From an uncultured Flavobacteriaceae bacterium (GTDB lineage Bacteria; Bacteroidota; Bacteroidia; Flavobacteriales; Flavobacteriaceae), in contig CAJQNZ010000009.1 in the NCBI GenBank assembly GCA_905479835.1, positions 62,001-126,000 of the forward strand: a stretch of 64,000 bases of DNA. The letters run 5' to 3'. The notes under the pieces were generated by a model. It was given only the letters and a program-made list of their open reading frames with translations. It was not told the origin of the DNA and did not search any database. Each line of letters opens with the position of its first letter. Position 1 is the stretch's first letter. Position numbers and translations under genes: made by a program. Below are positions 1-8,025 of this stretch, one piece after another.

Positions 1-263
1 AAAACTGTCATTACAAGATTTGGAAATTTAGGGTTATATCCTAAAGGATTTAGCATAAATTTCCAACGATATGCGCGTGATAAGTGACTTAATATTCCGA
101 AAATTAACGATAAAAAAACCCAATAATAATTAGCCGTTTTAAAAGAATCTATAATTGCGATTTTATCTTCAGGAGTAAGTTTGGATAGAAAATTCCAAAT
201 TAAAAAAACCCCTAAAAAAATAGGGAGTGAAGTAATAAGTATTTTCTTAACTTTTTTATTCAA
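1..263 (-). CDS. UPF0104 / lysylphosphatidylglycerol synthase TM-like protein, N-terminal part (cut by window edge)
   Basis: Translating the minus strand directly after panD gives an open frame of about 87 codons that runs off the window. It begins with basic residues (NKKVKKIL) and a hydrophobic segment (LPIFLGVFLIWNFL), then the diagnostic stretch SHLSRAYRWKFML followed by a proline-glycine loop, as in the first two membrane helices of the UPF0104/MprF flippase-like family. The only in-frame start before the hydrophobic segment is TTG at 263-261; an in-frame stop lies just upstream (275-273), so the TTG start is well constrained. It starts 4 bases after the panD stop, so panC, panD and this gene probably form one transcript. 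The family is a polytopic inner-membrane protein, often of unknown substrate. Confidence 0.75.
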   Translation of the reverse strand, partial: MNKKVKKILITSLPIFLGVFLIWNFLSKLTPEDKIAIIDSFKTANYYWVFLSLIFGILSHLSRAYRWKFMLNPLGYNPKFPNLVMTV

Positions 264-267
264 TTTA

Positions 268-618
268 TTAAGTTAATAAATTGGTTTCTTCATTTGGAAA
301 AACAATCCATGGCTTGAAAGTCTTAGCTGCTTCAAAATCCATAATAGCATATGTGAAAAGAATAACAACATCTCCAACAGCAACTCTTCTAGAAGCGGCT
401 CCATTAAGAATAATTTCTCCTTTTTTACGTTCGCCAGGAATTACATAGGTTTCTAGACGCTCACCATTATTATTATTTACAATTTGGATTTTTTCACCTT
501 CAATAATATTAGCAGCATCCATTAAATCTTCATCAATAGTAATACTACCAATGTAATTTAAGTCAGCTCCTGTAACTTTTACGCGATGAATTTTAGATTT
601 TACGACAGTAATTTTCAT
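268..618 (-). CDS. panD: Aspartate 1-decarboxylase (pyruvoyl enzyme)
   Basis: Makes beta-alanine from L-aspartate for pantothenate synthesis in the cytosol. At 116 residues it has the usual size. The self-cleavage site is visible: Gly24-Ser25 in YIGSITID, where Ser25 becomes the pyruvoyl cofactor; Lys9 (KSKIHR) and the downstream [12 protein letters not shown] and [15 protein letters not shown] blocks are family hallmarks. It lies 35 bases downstream of panC on the same strand and 4 bases before a UPF0104 gene, so it is most likely co-transcribed with panC. Confidence 0.97.
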   Translation of the reverse strand: MKITVVKSKIHRVKVTGADLNYIGSITIDEDLMDAANIIEGEKIQIVNNNNGERLETYVIPGERKKGEIILNGAASRRVAVGDVVILFTYAIMDFEAAKTFKPWIVFPNEETNLLT

Positions 619-653
619 AGTACAAAATTAAGTTATTTTTTTAAAGAAGTAAT

Positions 654-1493
654 TTATAATCTGATATTATCTATCAATCGAATTTTACCTGCAAAAACCG
701 CAATGAAAGCACGATAGTTTTTTTCTATGCTTTTTTCTGAGATAGTCTGTAAAGTTTCTTCATCAGCGATTTCAAAATACTCCAATTTTAATAAGGGATG
801 TTCTTTAAATTTTTTCTCAACCCATTTATAAACTTTATAGGTGTTTTTCTTAGCAAATTTCTTTTTTGCTTTTTTTAAAGTTTTATAAATAAATGGTGCA
901 GCATCACGATTTTTTTCTGTCAATCTAGCATTCCGAGAACTCATTGCGAGTCCATCGATTTCTCTATAAATTTCGCAACCTTCAATATGTACTGGAATTT
1001 CATGTTTCTCGACTAGTTTACGAATGATTTGTAACTGTTGAAAATCTTTTTCGCCAAAATAAGCGTTGGTCGGCTTTACAATTTCAAACAATCTTTTTAC
1101 AATAGTTCCAACTCCATCGAAATGACCATTTCGAAACTTTCCTTCCATTTGATGTTCTAGTCCATCAAAATTGAAAGATTCCGATTGAATTTTTTGATTA
1201 TATATATCATTAGCAATTGGTGTGAAAACAACATCACAGTTGATAGTTTTAAGCAGTTTAAAATCTGCTTCAAGCGTTCTTGGATATTTTTTTAAATCCT
1301 CTGTATTGTCAAACTGTGTAGGATTTACAAAGATACTTACAACGACAATATCATTGTTTTTTTTAGCTTGATTAATTAATGAAAGATGACCTTGATGTAA
1401 GGCACCCATAGTAGGAACAAACCCAATTCTTTTATTAGAATAGGCTAAAGATAAAGATTGTTGTAGATCTTTTATTTTTTCAAAAATCAACAT
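654..1493 (-). CDS. panC: Pantothenate synthetase (pantoate--beta-alanine ligase)
   Basis: Condenses pantoate with beta-alanine using ATP, the last step of pantothenate synthesis. The 279-residue protein shows the nucleotidyl-transferase HxGH motif at residues 33-36 (PTMGALHQGH), the pantoate-binding NPTQF near 57-61, EGKFRNGHFDGV at 117-128, FGEKDFQQLQ near 146-155 and the KMSKS-like loop AMSSRN at 183-188. Its product partner panD follows immediately, and panB is at 58032-58850, far away on the same strand. A -7 promoter box lies 31 bases before the start (1524-1531). Confidence 0.97.
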   Translation of the reverse strand: MLIFEKIKDLQQSLSLAYSNKRIGFVPTMGALHQGHLSLINQAKKNNDIVVVSIFVNPTQFDNTEDLKKYPRTLEADFKLLKTINCDVVFTPIANDIYNQKIQSESFNFDGLEHQMEGKFRNGHFDGVGTIVKRLFEIVKPTNAYFGEKDFQQLQIIRKLVEKHEIPVHIEGCEIYREIDGLAMSSRNARLTEKNRDAAPFIYKTLKKAKKKFAKKNTYKVYKWVEKKFKEHPLLKLEYFEIADEETLQTISEKSIEKNYRAFIAVFAGKIRLIDNIRL

Positions 1494-1523
1494 TAAGCAT
1501 TGTTAATTACTGTTAAAACACCG

Positions 1524-1531
1524 CAAACTTA
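1524..1531 (-). promoter_or_regulatory. -7 promoter box for panC-panD
   Basis: Minus-strand TAAGTTTG fits the Bacteroidetes -7 consensus TAnnTTTG, about 31 bases before the panC ATG. I see no well-spaced -33 TTG, so this rests on the -7 box and its position in the divergent panC/GT5 gap. Confidence 0.45.
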
Positions 1532-1564
1532 CTCTTTTACAGTCAAAAATTGCATAAATTTTCG

Positions 1565-1572
1565 TAATTTTG
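1565..1572 (+). promoter_or_regulatory. -7 promoter box for the GT5-DUF4270-glmS operon
   Basis: TAATTTTG matches TAnnTTTG exactly and sits 25 bases before the ATG at 1597. The TTG inside it (1570-1572) could be read as an in-frame start of a longer protein; its place in a promoter box argues for the ATG instead. Confidence 0.5.
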
Positions 1573-1596
1573 CACAAAATTAATTTTAAGAAGTTA

Positions 1597-2415
1597 ATGA
1601 AAGATAAAAGAATATTATATGTGTCTTCTGAGGTAGTTCCTTACTTACCAGAAACAGAACTAGCTAGATCCTCATTTGATATTGCAAGGATGGTTCATGG
1701 AAAAGGCGGACAGACTAGAATTTTTATGCCACGTTTTGGTGTTATTAATGAAAGAAGACATCAATTACATGAAGTAATTAGACTGTCAGGAATGAACTTG
1801 ATAATTAACGATGTAGATATGCCGTTAATTATTAAAGTTGCTTCTATTCCAAAGGAAAGAATGCAAGTTTACTTTATTGATAATGATGAATATTTTAAGC
1901 GTAAAGCCACCATTAAAGATGAAAAAGGAGAGTTGTTTACTGATAACGATGAAAGAATTATATTTTTTATAAAAGGAGTTATTGAAACAGTAAAAAAATT
2001 GAACTGGGCTCCAGACATTATACACGTTCATGGATGGATGGCTGCTTTATTGCCACTTTATCTTAAAGAATATTATAAAGACGATGCGCTGTTTTCAAAC
2101 AGTAAAATTGTTACTTCAATTTACAATAACGGTTTTGAAGGAACGTTGAATAAAGAGTTGGTTAAGAAAATTTCTTTTGACAATATAGACCTTGAAAAAA
2201 TTGATTCTTTAAAAGAACCAAATCACAACAACCTACTTAAAATTGCAATTGAAAATTCAGACGCTGTAATATCTGGAAGTGAAGACAATAGCGAGGAATT
2301 AATTTCTTATGCGAAATCATTAAATATTCCAGTGCTTGATTATCAATCTTTAGATAATTTAGAAGATGCTTACTTGAATTTTTATCAAACAGAAGTATTA
2401 CCAGAAGAAAATTAA
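1597..2415 (+). CDS. Stand-alone GT5 (starch/glycogen synthase N-terminal) domain protein
   Basis: A 272-residue protein resembling only the N-terminal Rossmann half of GlgA-type glycogen/starch synthase: ILYVSSEVVPY near the start, an RIFMPRFG block, and DIIHVHGWMAALLP around residue 140-155. The C-terminal GT1 half, which carries the catalytic Glu residues, is absent. The ADP-glucose-binding KxGGL loop expected after the first strand is also missing: the equivalent segment reads LPETELARSSFDIARM. Ordinary glycogen synthesis is therefore unlikely; a binding or regulatory role is possible. I chose ATG at 1597 over the upstream TTG because that TTG lies in a promoter box. It is followed 13 bases later by a DUF4270 lipoprotein and then glmS, so the three look like one operon. 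Confidence 0.7.
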   Translation: MKDKRILYVSSEVVPYLPETELARSSFDIARMVHGKGGQTRIFMPRFGVINERRHQLHEVIRLSGMNLIINDVDMPLIIKVASIPKERMQVYFIDNDEYFKRKATIKDEKGELFTDNDERIIFFIKGVIETVKKLNWAPDIIHVHGWMAALLPLYLKEYYKDDALFSNSKIVTSIYNNGFEGTLNKELVKKISFDNIDLEKIDSLKEPNHNNLLKIAIENSDAVISGSEDNSEELISYAKSLNIPVLDYQSLDNLEDAYLNFYQTEVLPEEN

Positions 2416-2428
2416 ATCACTAAAATTT

Positions 2429-3922
2429 ATGACAACAAAAGTTGTAAAAATTATAAAACAAGTGTCATTTGTTTTATTAATAGGAATCATTTCTTGTGAA
2501 TCGGATATAGAAGGAGTGGGTGTTAATCTAGTTGATAATGGTGCTTTTGAGACAAATTCATATAGTTCAGAAATAATTTCATATAATCATAATATTGATA
2601 ATGTAAAGGCTAATATGCTAGGTCAATATCTTTTAGGAGTTTATAAAAATGAAGATTTTGGACAGATAGAAGCTTCTATAGTTTCTCAATTAACATTTGA
2701 AGATGCTCTTTTTTCAGGATTTGGAGACAGTCCATCGATAGATAGTGTTCTTGTTTCAATTCCTTACCATGCAACTCGTCAAGCAGACGATAATGATAAT
2801 GGTTCTCCAAAGTTTGTTTTAGATTCAGTATTTGGAAATAAAGATGTCGCGTATAACTTGAGTGTATATGAAGTGGAAACTTACTTGAACACGTTAAATC
2901 CCTCTGATCCCTCAGAAGAATTGGATTACTATTCAGATCAATCTTATGATTTTAATCCTACGGCATTATATACAGGATTATTTAAGCCAAACGAAAAAGA
3001 TACGGTTGCATATATAGAAAGACCATTGCTGGCAGATAGAGACACAATAAAAATGCCTGGAGCATTGCCTTTTATTCAAATACCATTGGATAAAGAGTTT
3101 TTTACAAATAACTTTTTATTCAATTCATCAGCATTTCAATCTAAAACAGCGTTTATTGATTTTTTTAGAGGGTTGTTGATTCAAGCAACTCCAGCCTCAG
3201 ATCCAGAAGCATCTATCACATCTTTAGATTTAAGTACTGCTACGATGTCAATTTATTATACCAATACTGTTGACGCAGTTAAAACGAAACAGACTTTAGA
3301 GTTTAGTTTTAGCGGTGTATCTTCCAATAATGGAATAACATCAACACTTTATAATCGAGATTATTCTTCATCCAATGCAGAGCCTTTTATTACGAATCCT
3401 AATACCTTATTAGGCGATGAAAAATTATATATACAAGGAGCCTCAGGCTCAATGGCATTAATAGATGTATTTGCAAATGAAAATATTGAAGAAATTCGAA
3501 ATAACAATTGGTTGATTAATCAAGCAAATTTAATTTTCTATATAGATCAAAGTTCTGATTTGTCCTTACTACCAGAAAGATTGTTTTTATATAATTATCA
3601 AGACAACACACAATTAACTGATGCGTTGACTGAAACAGCAACATATGATGGATTATTAGAAAATGACGAAACAGGAAATCCTTGGAGATACAAGATTAAT
3701 ATTACAGATTATATATCCAATGTTTTAAAACTTGATGATCCTTTAGAGCCAACGAAATTAGGTTTAAAAGTTTTTAATACTTCAGATTTTCCAACAATTG
3801 TTGGAGATGAAAGTGTAAGTGATTTAAGTTGGACAATTAAAGGGGTTGTAGTTCATGGAAATACAACTACAGATATTGATAAAAGAAGTAAATTGGAAAT
3901 TATTTATTCGGAAATTAATTAA
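2429..3922 (+). CDS. DUF4270 family outer-membrane/surface lipoprotein
   Basis: A 497-residue exported protein. The N-terminus has a basic region, a hydrophobic segment (VSFVLLIGII) and a lipobox-like cysteine (IISCESD), so it is probably a lipoprotein. The body is rich in beta-strand-like segments and repeated SxxxSxIPY and YY/Y-N motifs typical of DUF4270, a Bacteroidetes family of unknown function. It sits between the GT5 protein and glmS with gaps of 13 and 11 bases, so it is probably translated from the same message; a link to cell-envelope sugar metabolism is an inference from this context only. Confidence 0.8.
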   Translation: MTTKVVKIIKQVSFVLLIGIISCESDIEGVGVNLVDNGAFETNSYSSEIISYNHNIDNVKANMLGQYLLGVYKNEDFGQIEASIVSQLTFEDALFSGFGDSPSIDSVLVSIPYHATRQADDNDNGSPKFVLDSVFGNKDVAYNLSVYEVETYLNTLNPSDPSEELDYYSDQSYDFNPTALYTGLFKPNEKDTVAYIERPLLADRDTIKMPGALPFIQIPLDKEFFTNNFLFNSSAFQSKTAFIDFFRGLLIQATPASDPEASITSLDLSTATMSIYYTNTVDAVKTKQTLEFSFSGVSSNNGITSTLYNRDYSSSNAEPFITNPNTLLGDEKLYIQGASGSMALIDVFANENIEEIRNNNWLINQANLIFYIDQSSDLSLLPERLFLYNYQDNTQLTDALTETATYDGLLENDETGNPWRYKINITDYISNVLKLDDPLEPTKLGLKVFNTSDFPTIVGDESVSDLSWTIKGVVVHGNTTTDIDKRSKLEIIYSEIN

Positions 3923-3933
3923 GTCAACATCAT

Positions 3934-5790
3934 ATGTGTGGAATAACGGGTTATATAGGCTTTAGAGATGCGTATCCAATAGTAATGAATGGATTAAAAC
4001 GATTGGAATATCGTGGATATGATAGTGCAGGAATAATGATGTATGATGGGAAGTCTATGAATCTTTCTAAAACAAAAGGTAAAGTTTCAGATCTAGAAGA
4101 AGTTACTGAAACTGATTCAAAAAGAAAAAAAGGAAATATAGGAATAGGTCATACAAGATGGGCAACTCATGGTGTACCAAATGATACAAACTCTCACCCT
4201 CATTTTTCTCAATCTGGAGACTTAGTTATTGTTCACAACGGTATTATAGAAAACTATGATACTATTAAAAAAGAACTTATCAATCGTGGTTATAAGTTCA
4301 ATAGCGATACAGATACGGAGGTTCTTATTAATCTTATTGAAGAAGTAAAAAAGAATGAAAAATGTAAATTAGGAAAAGCAGTACAAATTGCTTTAACAAA
4401 TGTCACTGGTGCTTATGCAATCGCAGTTTTTGATAAAACAAAACCAAATGAAATTGTAGTTGCACGCTTAGGAAGTCCTATTGCTATTGGTGTAGGAAAC
4501 GATTACAAAGAGTTTTTTGTAGCTTCAGATGCTTCTCCTTTTATAGAATATACAAAAGATGCTATTTATTTAGAAGATGGCGAATTAGCAATTATAAAAT
4601 TAGGAAGAGAGGTTCGTGTACGTCAAATAAATAATGATAAAGTAGTAGATCCTACAATTCAAGAACTTCAAATGAGTTTGGAGCAGATAGAAAAGGGTGG
4701 TTACGATCACTTTATGTTGAAAGAAATCCACGAGCAACCAAAAGCAATTACAGATACATATAGAGGAAGAATGCTTGCTGATCAAGGAATCATTCGTATG
4801 TCAGGAGTTGATGATAATCTTCAGAAATTCTTAAATGCTGAAAGAATTATTATTGTAGCTTGTGGAACATCATGGCATGCAGGTTTAGTTGGAGAATACC
4901 TTTTTGAAGATATGGCTCGTATTCCTGTTGAGGTAGAATATGCATCAGAATTTAGATATAGAAACCCAATTATAAGACCCAACGATATTGTGATTGCGAT
5001 TTCTCAATCCGGAGAAACTGCGGATACTCTTGCTGCTATTAAATTGGCAAAATCAAGCGGAGCATTTGTTTTTGGAGTATGTAATGTAGTAGGTTCATCG
5101 ATAGCTAGAGAAACACATGCAGGAGCGTATACGCATGCAGGACCAGAAATAGGAGTAGCATCTACGAAAGCGTTTACAACACAGATTACAGTTCTCTCTT
5201 TAATTGCATTAAAGTTAGGTCAAGCAAAAGGAACTTTATCAAAAACAGTTTTTCACACCTATTTACAGAGAATGCAATTAATACCTGAAAAAGTTGAGAA
5301 GTTATTGCAAATTGATGAAAAGGTAAAAGAAATTGCAGCAGTTTATAAAGACGCTAAAAATTGTTTATATTTAGGAAGAGGTTTTAATTTTCCTGTAGCA
5401 TTAGAAGGCGCTTTAAAATTAAAAGAGATTTCTTATATTCATGCAGAAGGTTATCCTGCAGCAGAAATGAAACACGGACCTATAGCATTGATTGATGAAA
5501 ACATGCCAATTTTTGTAATTGCGACCAACAAGGGGCATTATGAAAAAGTAGTAAGTAATATTCAAGAAATTAAAGCACGTAGTGGAAAAATTATTGCTAT
5601 AGTTACTGAAGGCGATATAGAGGTAAAGAGAATTGCTGATCATGTGATTGAAATTCCAGAAACTGAAGAAGCACTAACTCCATTGTTAACTACAATACCA
5701 TTTCAATTATTATCATATCACATTGCAGTGATGTTAGAAAAAAATGTAGATCAACCTAGAAATTTAGCGAAAGCTGTAACGGTAGAATAG
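3934..5790 (+). CDS. glmS: Glutamine--fructose-6-phosphate aminotransferase (isomerizing)
   Basis: Makes glucosamine-6-phosphate from fructose-6-phosphate and glutamine, the first step toward UDP-GlcNAc. The 618-residue protein begins MCGITGYIG, so Cys2 is the N-terminal nucleophile of the class II glutaminase domain; HTRWATHG lies near residue 73. Two SIS domains follow, with ISQSGETADT near 355 and a C-terminal block HAEGYPAAEMKHGPIALID, ending PRNLAKAVTVE, the conserved tail that closes the sugar site. Last gene of the GT5-DUF4270-glmS run, followed by a strong terminator hairpin. Confidence 0.97.
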   Translation: MCGITGYIGFRDAYPIVMNGLKRLEYRGYDSAGIMMYDGKSMNLSKTKGKVSDLEEVTETDSKRKKGNIGIGHTRWATHGVPNDTNSHPHFSQSGDLVIVHNGIIENYDTIKKELINRGYKFNSDTDTEVLINLIEEVKKNEKCKLGKAVQIALTNVTGAYAIAVFDKTKPNEIVVARLGSPIAIGVGNDYKEFFVASDASPFIEYTKDAIYLEDGELAIIKLGREVRVRQINNDKVVDPTIQELQMSLEQIEKGGYDHFMLKEIHEQPKAITDTYRGRMLADQGIIRMSGVDDNLQKFLNAERIIIVACGTSWHAGLVGEYLFEDMARIPVEVEYASEFRYRNPIIRPNDIVIAISQSGETADTLAAIKLAKSSGAFVFGVCNVVGSSIARETHAGAYTHAGPEIGVASTKAFTTQITVLSLIALKLGQAKGTLSKTVFHTYLQRMQLIPEKVEKLLQIDEKVKEIAAVYKDAKNCLYLGRGFNFPVALEGALKLKEISYIHAEGYPAAEMKHGPIALIDENMPIFVIATNKGHYEKVVSNIQEIKARSGKIIAIVTEGDIEVKRIADHVIEIPETEEALTPLLTTIPFQLLSYHIAVMLEKNVDQPRNLAKAVTVE

Positions 5791-5812
5791 ATCTTATTTT
5801 TTAGACAGAAAT

Positions 5813-5845
5813 AAAAAAACTCAACGTATTTCGTTGAGTTTTTTG
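5813..5845. terminator. Bidirectional terminator between glmS and the FAD protein gene
   Basis: Arms 5813-5826 and 5832-5844 pair as ACTCAACG/CGTTGAGT flanked by A- and T-runs around a 5-base loop. It serves glmS on the plus strand and the convergent minus-strand gene whose stop is at 5847. Confidence 0.85.
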
Positions 5846-5846
5846 T

Positions 5847-6455
5847 TTATAATTTATCGTGAATTTTAGTAGAAATAGCATCATTCCAGAGTGTGAGAAT
5901 ATCAGTAGCAACACTTGCGCCACTTCCTGCAGCAATAGAGAACTGACTTCGCCATCCTGCAATTGTTCCGCATACATATAGTCTTTCTTTAATTAAATGA
6001 TCGGAATTCCGTAATTGAATCCGATCTTTCATAGGATTGGCTCGAATGTGCGGTTCAATGTAACTCTCTAACCCTTGTATTGAAAAAGGTTTGGAATAAT
6101 TTAATGCCACTACGACTATTTTAGAATAAAAGATATTTTTATTGGTAGTAATCTGATAATTAGAATCTTGTTCTTGAATGGAAATTACCTTTTGATCATC
6201 TATTTGAAATATGTGAGGATACAGATCAGAAAGTTGTTTTTTCCCCGAAACTAATAAATCTTTTCCTTTGGTTCCAGGCTCTAAACCAAATACATTATTG
6301 AAAAGTGCATTCTGTAAATGAGAACTTTTCTGATGTGCAATAATTCCAATATTTTTATCTATTGCAAATGGTTTTTGTTTCGCAGATCCAAGAACTAAAG
6401 CGCATTGTATTCCAGCAACTCCACCTCCTATTATCAATGCGTCAAATTTCACCAT
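5847..6455 (-). CDS. Short FAD-dependent oxidoreductase of the thioredoxin-reductase-like fold
   Basis: The 202-residue protein starts with a dinucleotide-binding GxGxxG-type motif (IIGGGVAGIQCAL, Gly10-Gly15) and ends with the second FAD signature (LYVCGTIAG...SGASVATDI). It is about 100 residues shorter than thioredoxin reductase and has no CxxC redox pair and no separate NAD(P)H-binding domain, so it is not TrxB. Its electron donor and substrate cannot be read from sequence. The start codon directly follows the stop of the MarC gene (0-base gap), so the two are co-translated. Confidence 0.7.
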   Translation of the reverse strand: MVKFDALIIGGGVAGIQCALVLGSAKQKPFAIDKNIGIIAHQKSSHLQNALFNNVFGLEPGTKGKDLLVSGKKQLSDLYPHIFQIDDQKVISIQEQDSNYQITTNKNIFYSKIVVVALNYSKPFSIQGLESYIEPHIRANPMKDRIQLRNSDHLIKERLYVCGTIAGWRSQFSIAAGSGASVATDILTLWNDAISTKIHDKL

Positions 6456-7034
6456 TTAAAATAACAACTTAATATTGGCAGTAAATAATTTCACGGAAAT
6501 AGCAAGTAATATTACTCCAAAAACTTTTCGAATAATTTGGATTCCATTTGGGCCTAAAATTCGCTCTATTCTGGACGATGTTTTTAACACCAAATAAATC
6601 AAAGTAACATTCAAAAACACTGCAATGATAATATTTTCAATATAAAATTCTGCACGTAAAGAAAGCAATGTTGTTAAACTTCCAGGTCCTGCTATTAATG
6701 GAAAGGCAAGAGGAAATACAGAAGCAGTTATAGCATCACCTCCAGTATCTTTATATAAAGTTATTCCAAGAATCATTTCTAATGCAATAAAAAACAAAAT
6801 AAACGAACCTGCAACTGCAAATGAGTTGACATCAATACCTATAAGAGACAATAAACTCTGCCCTACAAATAAAAATGCGATCATTATAAAACCAGAAATT
6901 ATGGATGCTTTTCCAGATTGGATATGCCCTGATTTTTTACGTAAATCAATAACTATTGGGATATTTCCAATAATATCAATTACTGCAAATAAGATCATAA
7001 ATGCAGTAAAAACCTCTTTAAAGTTAAAATTCAT
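6456..7034 (-). CDS. MarC family integral membrane protein
   Basis: 192 residues with about six hydrophobic helices. The N-terminal VIDIIGNIPIVIDL and the internal FPLAFPLIAGPGSLTTLLSL are the signature blocks of the MarC/UPF0056 family, inner-membrane proteins of unknown function (the old link to multiple antibiotic resistance was not upheld). It is the first gene of a two-gene unit with the FAD protein at 5847-6455. No clear promoter box is visible upstream. Confidence 0.88.
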   Translation of the reverse strand: MNFNFKEVFTAFMILFAVIDIIGNIPIVIDLRKKSGHIQSGKASIISGFIMIAFLFVGQSLLSLIGIDVNSFAVAGSFILFFIALEMILGITLYKDTGGDAITASVFPLAFPLIAGPGSLTTLLSLRAEFYIENIIIAVFLNVTLIYLVLKTSSRIERILGPNGIQIIRKVFGVILLAISVKLFTANIKLLF

Positions 7035-7127
7035 TCCTTTTTATTTTTCAGCAAAATTAATAAACAAACTTTACTTTAAAGTTATTAAATTATAAAATTC
7101 TGAAATTAAAAAGACTATTTTTACAAC

Positions 7128-7721
7128 ATGATTCAATTAGGAAAAACCATTATATCTGAAGATATAATAGAGAAGGAGTTTGTATGTAATTTGAGTGCAT
7201 GTAAAGGAGCGTGTTGTATTGATGGAGATGCAGGAGCGCCTTTAAGTAAAGAAGAATTACCGATATTAGAAAGTATATATAATAATGTAAAACCTTTTTT
7301 AACAAAACAAGGAATTAAAGCAATCGAAGAACAAGGATTATATACAACCAATGAAGAAGGTGAATATGAAACGACTCTTGTCGAAGGAAAAGATTGTGCT
7401 TATGTAATTTATGATGAAAAAAAAGTAGCTCTTTGTGGTATTGAGGAAGCATATAATCAAGGAGAAATAGACTGGAAAAAACCAGTTTCTTGCCATTTAT
7501 ATCCAATAAGAGTCCAAGATTATAGCGAGTTTTCTGCTGTAAATTATCATAAATGGGAAATATGCGATGACGCCTGTTCATTGGGAAAAGAATTACAAGT
7601 TCCAGTCTATAAATTTGTGAAACAAGCATTGGTGAGAAAATTTGGAGAAAATTGGTATGCAGAATTAGAAAAAGTAGCTCAAGAATTTCAAAAGGCTAAA
7701 AACAATAACAAGCTTCCATAA
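7128..7721 (+). CDS. DUF3109 family Cys-rich protein
   Basis: 197-residue soluble protein. The N-terminal third holds a cysteine cluster (Cys20, Cys25, Cys29, Cys30 in EFVCNLSACKGACC), followed by further conserved cysteines in KDCAYV, ALCGIEEAY, VSCHLYPIR and the ICDDAC motif. This spacing resembles YkgJ-type proteins, thought to bind zinc or an Fe-S cluster. Function unknown. It stands alone on the plus strand, 93 bases from the divergent MarC gene. Confidence 0.8.
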   Translation: MIQLGKTIISEDIIEKEFVCNLSACKGACCIDGDAGAPLSKEELPILESIYNNVKPFLTKQGIKAIEEQGLYTTNEEGEYETTLVEGKDCAYVIYDEKKVALCGIEEAYNQGEIDWKKPVSCHLYPIRVQDYSEFSAVNYHKWEICDDACSLGKELQVPVYKFVKQALVRKFGENWYAELEKVAQEFQKAKNNNKLP

Positions 7722-8025
7722 AAAAATAAAATTTTTAATTTTTTTAAATTTTCTTTAAAAGAAAATTGACAATCTGACGTTTTACTTTAAACGCAACAAA
7801 CTCAACTACTCAAGAATTTTTATTAATTATAAGCTGCTTATAATTAGACTTTTATGCTGTTTTTTAATTTTTAAAATTAATTGAATTTATACAGTTTTGT
7901 TAAAAACTCCCCTACGATTGTGAATAAGTATGACTTTCATTTCTAATCAAAAAGTTGAATATTTGTTTTTCACGATAAGAAGAATTAATCGGATCAATCA
8001 ACCTTTAGAAAAGCACCATTTAAAA
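7722..8025. other. 304-base AT-rich region upstream of nrdB
   Basis: No gene seen. Just after the DUF3109 stop there is an AT-only stem-loop (AATTTTCT/AGAAAATT, 7747-7767) that may act as a weak terminator. A 10-bp inverted repeat lies at 7824-7846 (listed separately). A near-consensus -7 box AATATTTG is at 7958-7965. An open frame extends upstream of the nrdB start to 7930, but I read it as leader. Confidence 0.6.
7824..7846. promoter_or_regulatory. 10-bp perfect inverted repeat in the nrdB leader
   Basis: TAATTATAAG, a 3-base spacer CTG, then CTTATAATTA. Either a protein operator or an RNA hairpin upstream of nrdB, about 180 bases before the chosen ATG. It does not match the NrdR box I know from other phyla. 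Confidence 0.5.

Noticed and set aside
1570-1596. TTG start giving nine extra residues on the GT5 protein
   Set aside because: The TTG is part of a perfect -7 promoter box (TAATTTTG); the ATG at 1597 is better.
1597-2415. Functional glycogen synthase glgA
   Set aside because: Lacks the GT1 half and the KxGGL loop.
5847-6455. Thioredoxin reductase (trxB)
   Set aside because: About 100 residues too short, no CxxC and no NAD(P)H domain.
6826-7095. Plus-strand open frame opposite marC
   Set aside because: It runs antisense to a clear MarC gene and has no family features; shadow frame.
7824-7846. NrdR box for the nrd genes
   Set aside because: The inverted repeat here does not match the NrdR consensus I know from other bacteria, and no second box lies nearby.
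7930-8025. Upstream ATG extending NrdB by 32 residues
   Set aside because: The extension is unlike NrdB and the ATG at 8026 gives the usual MSQIEPILQ beginning.
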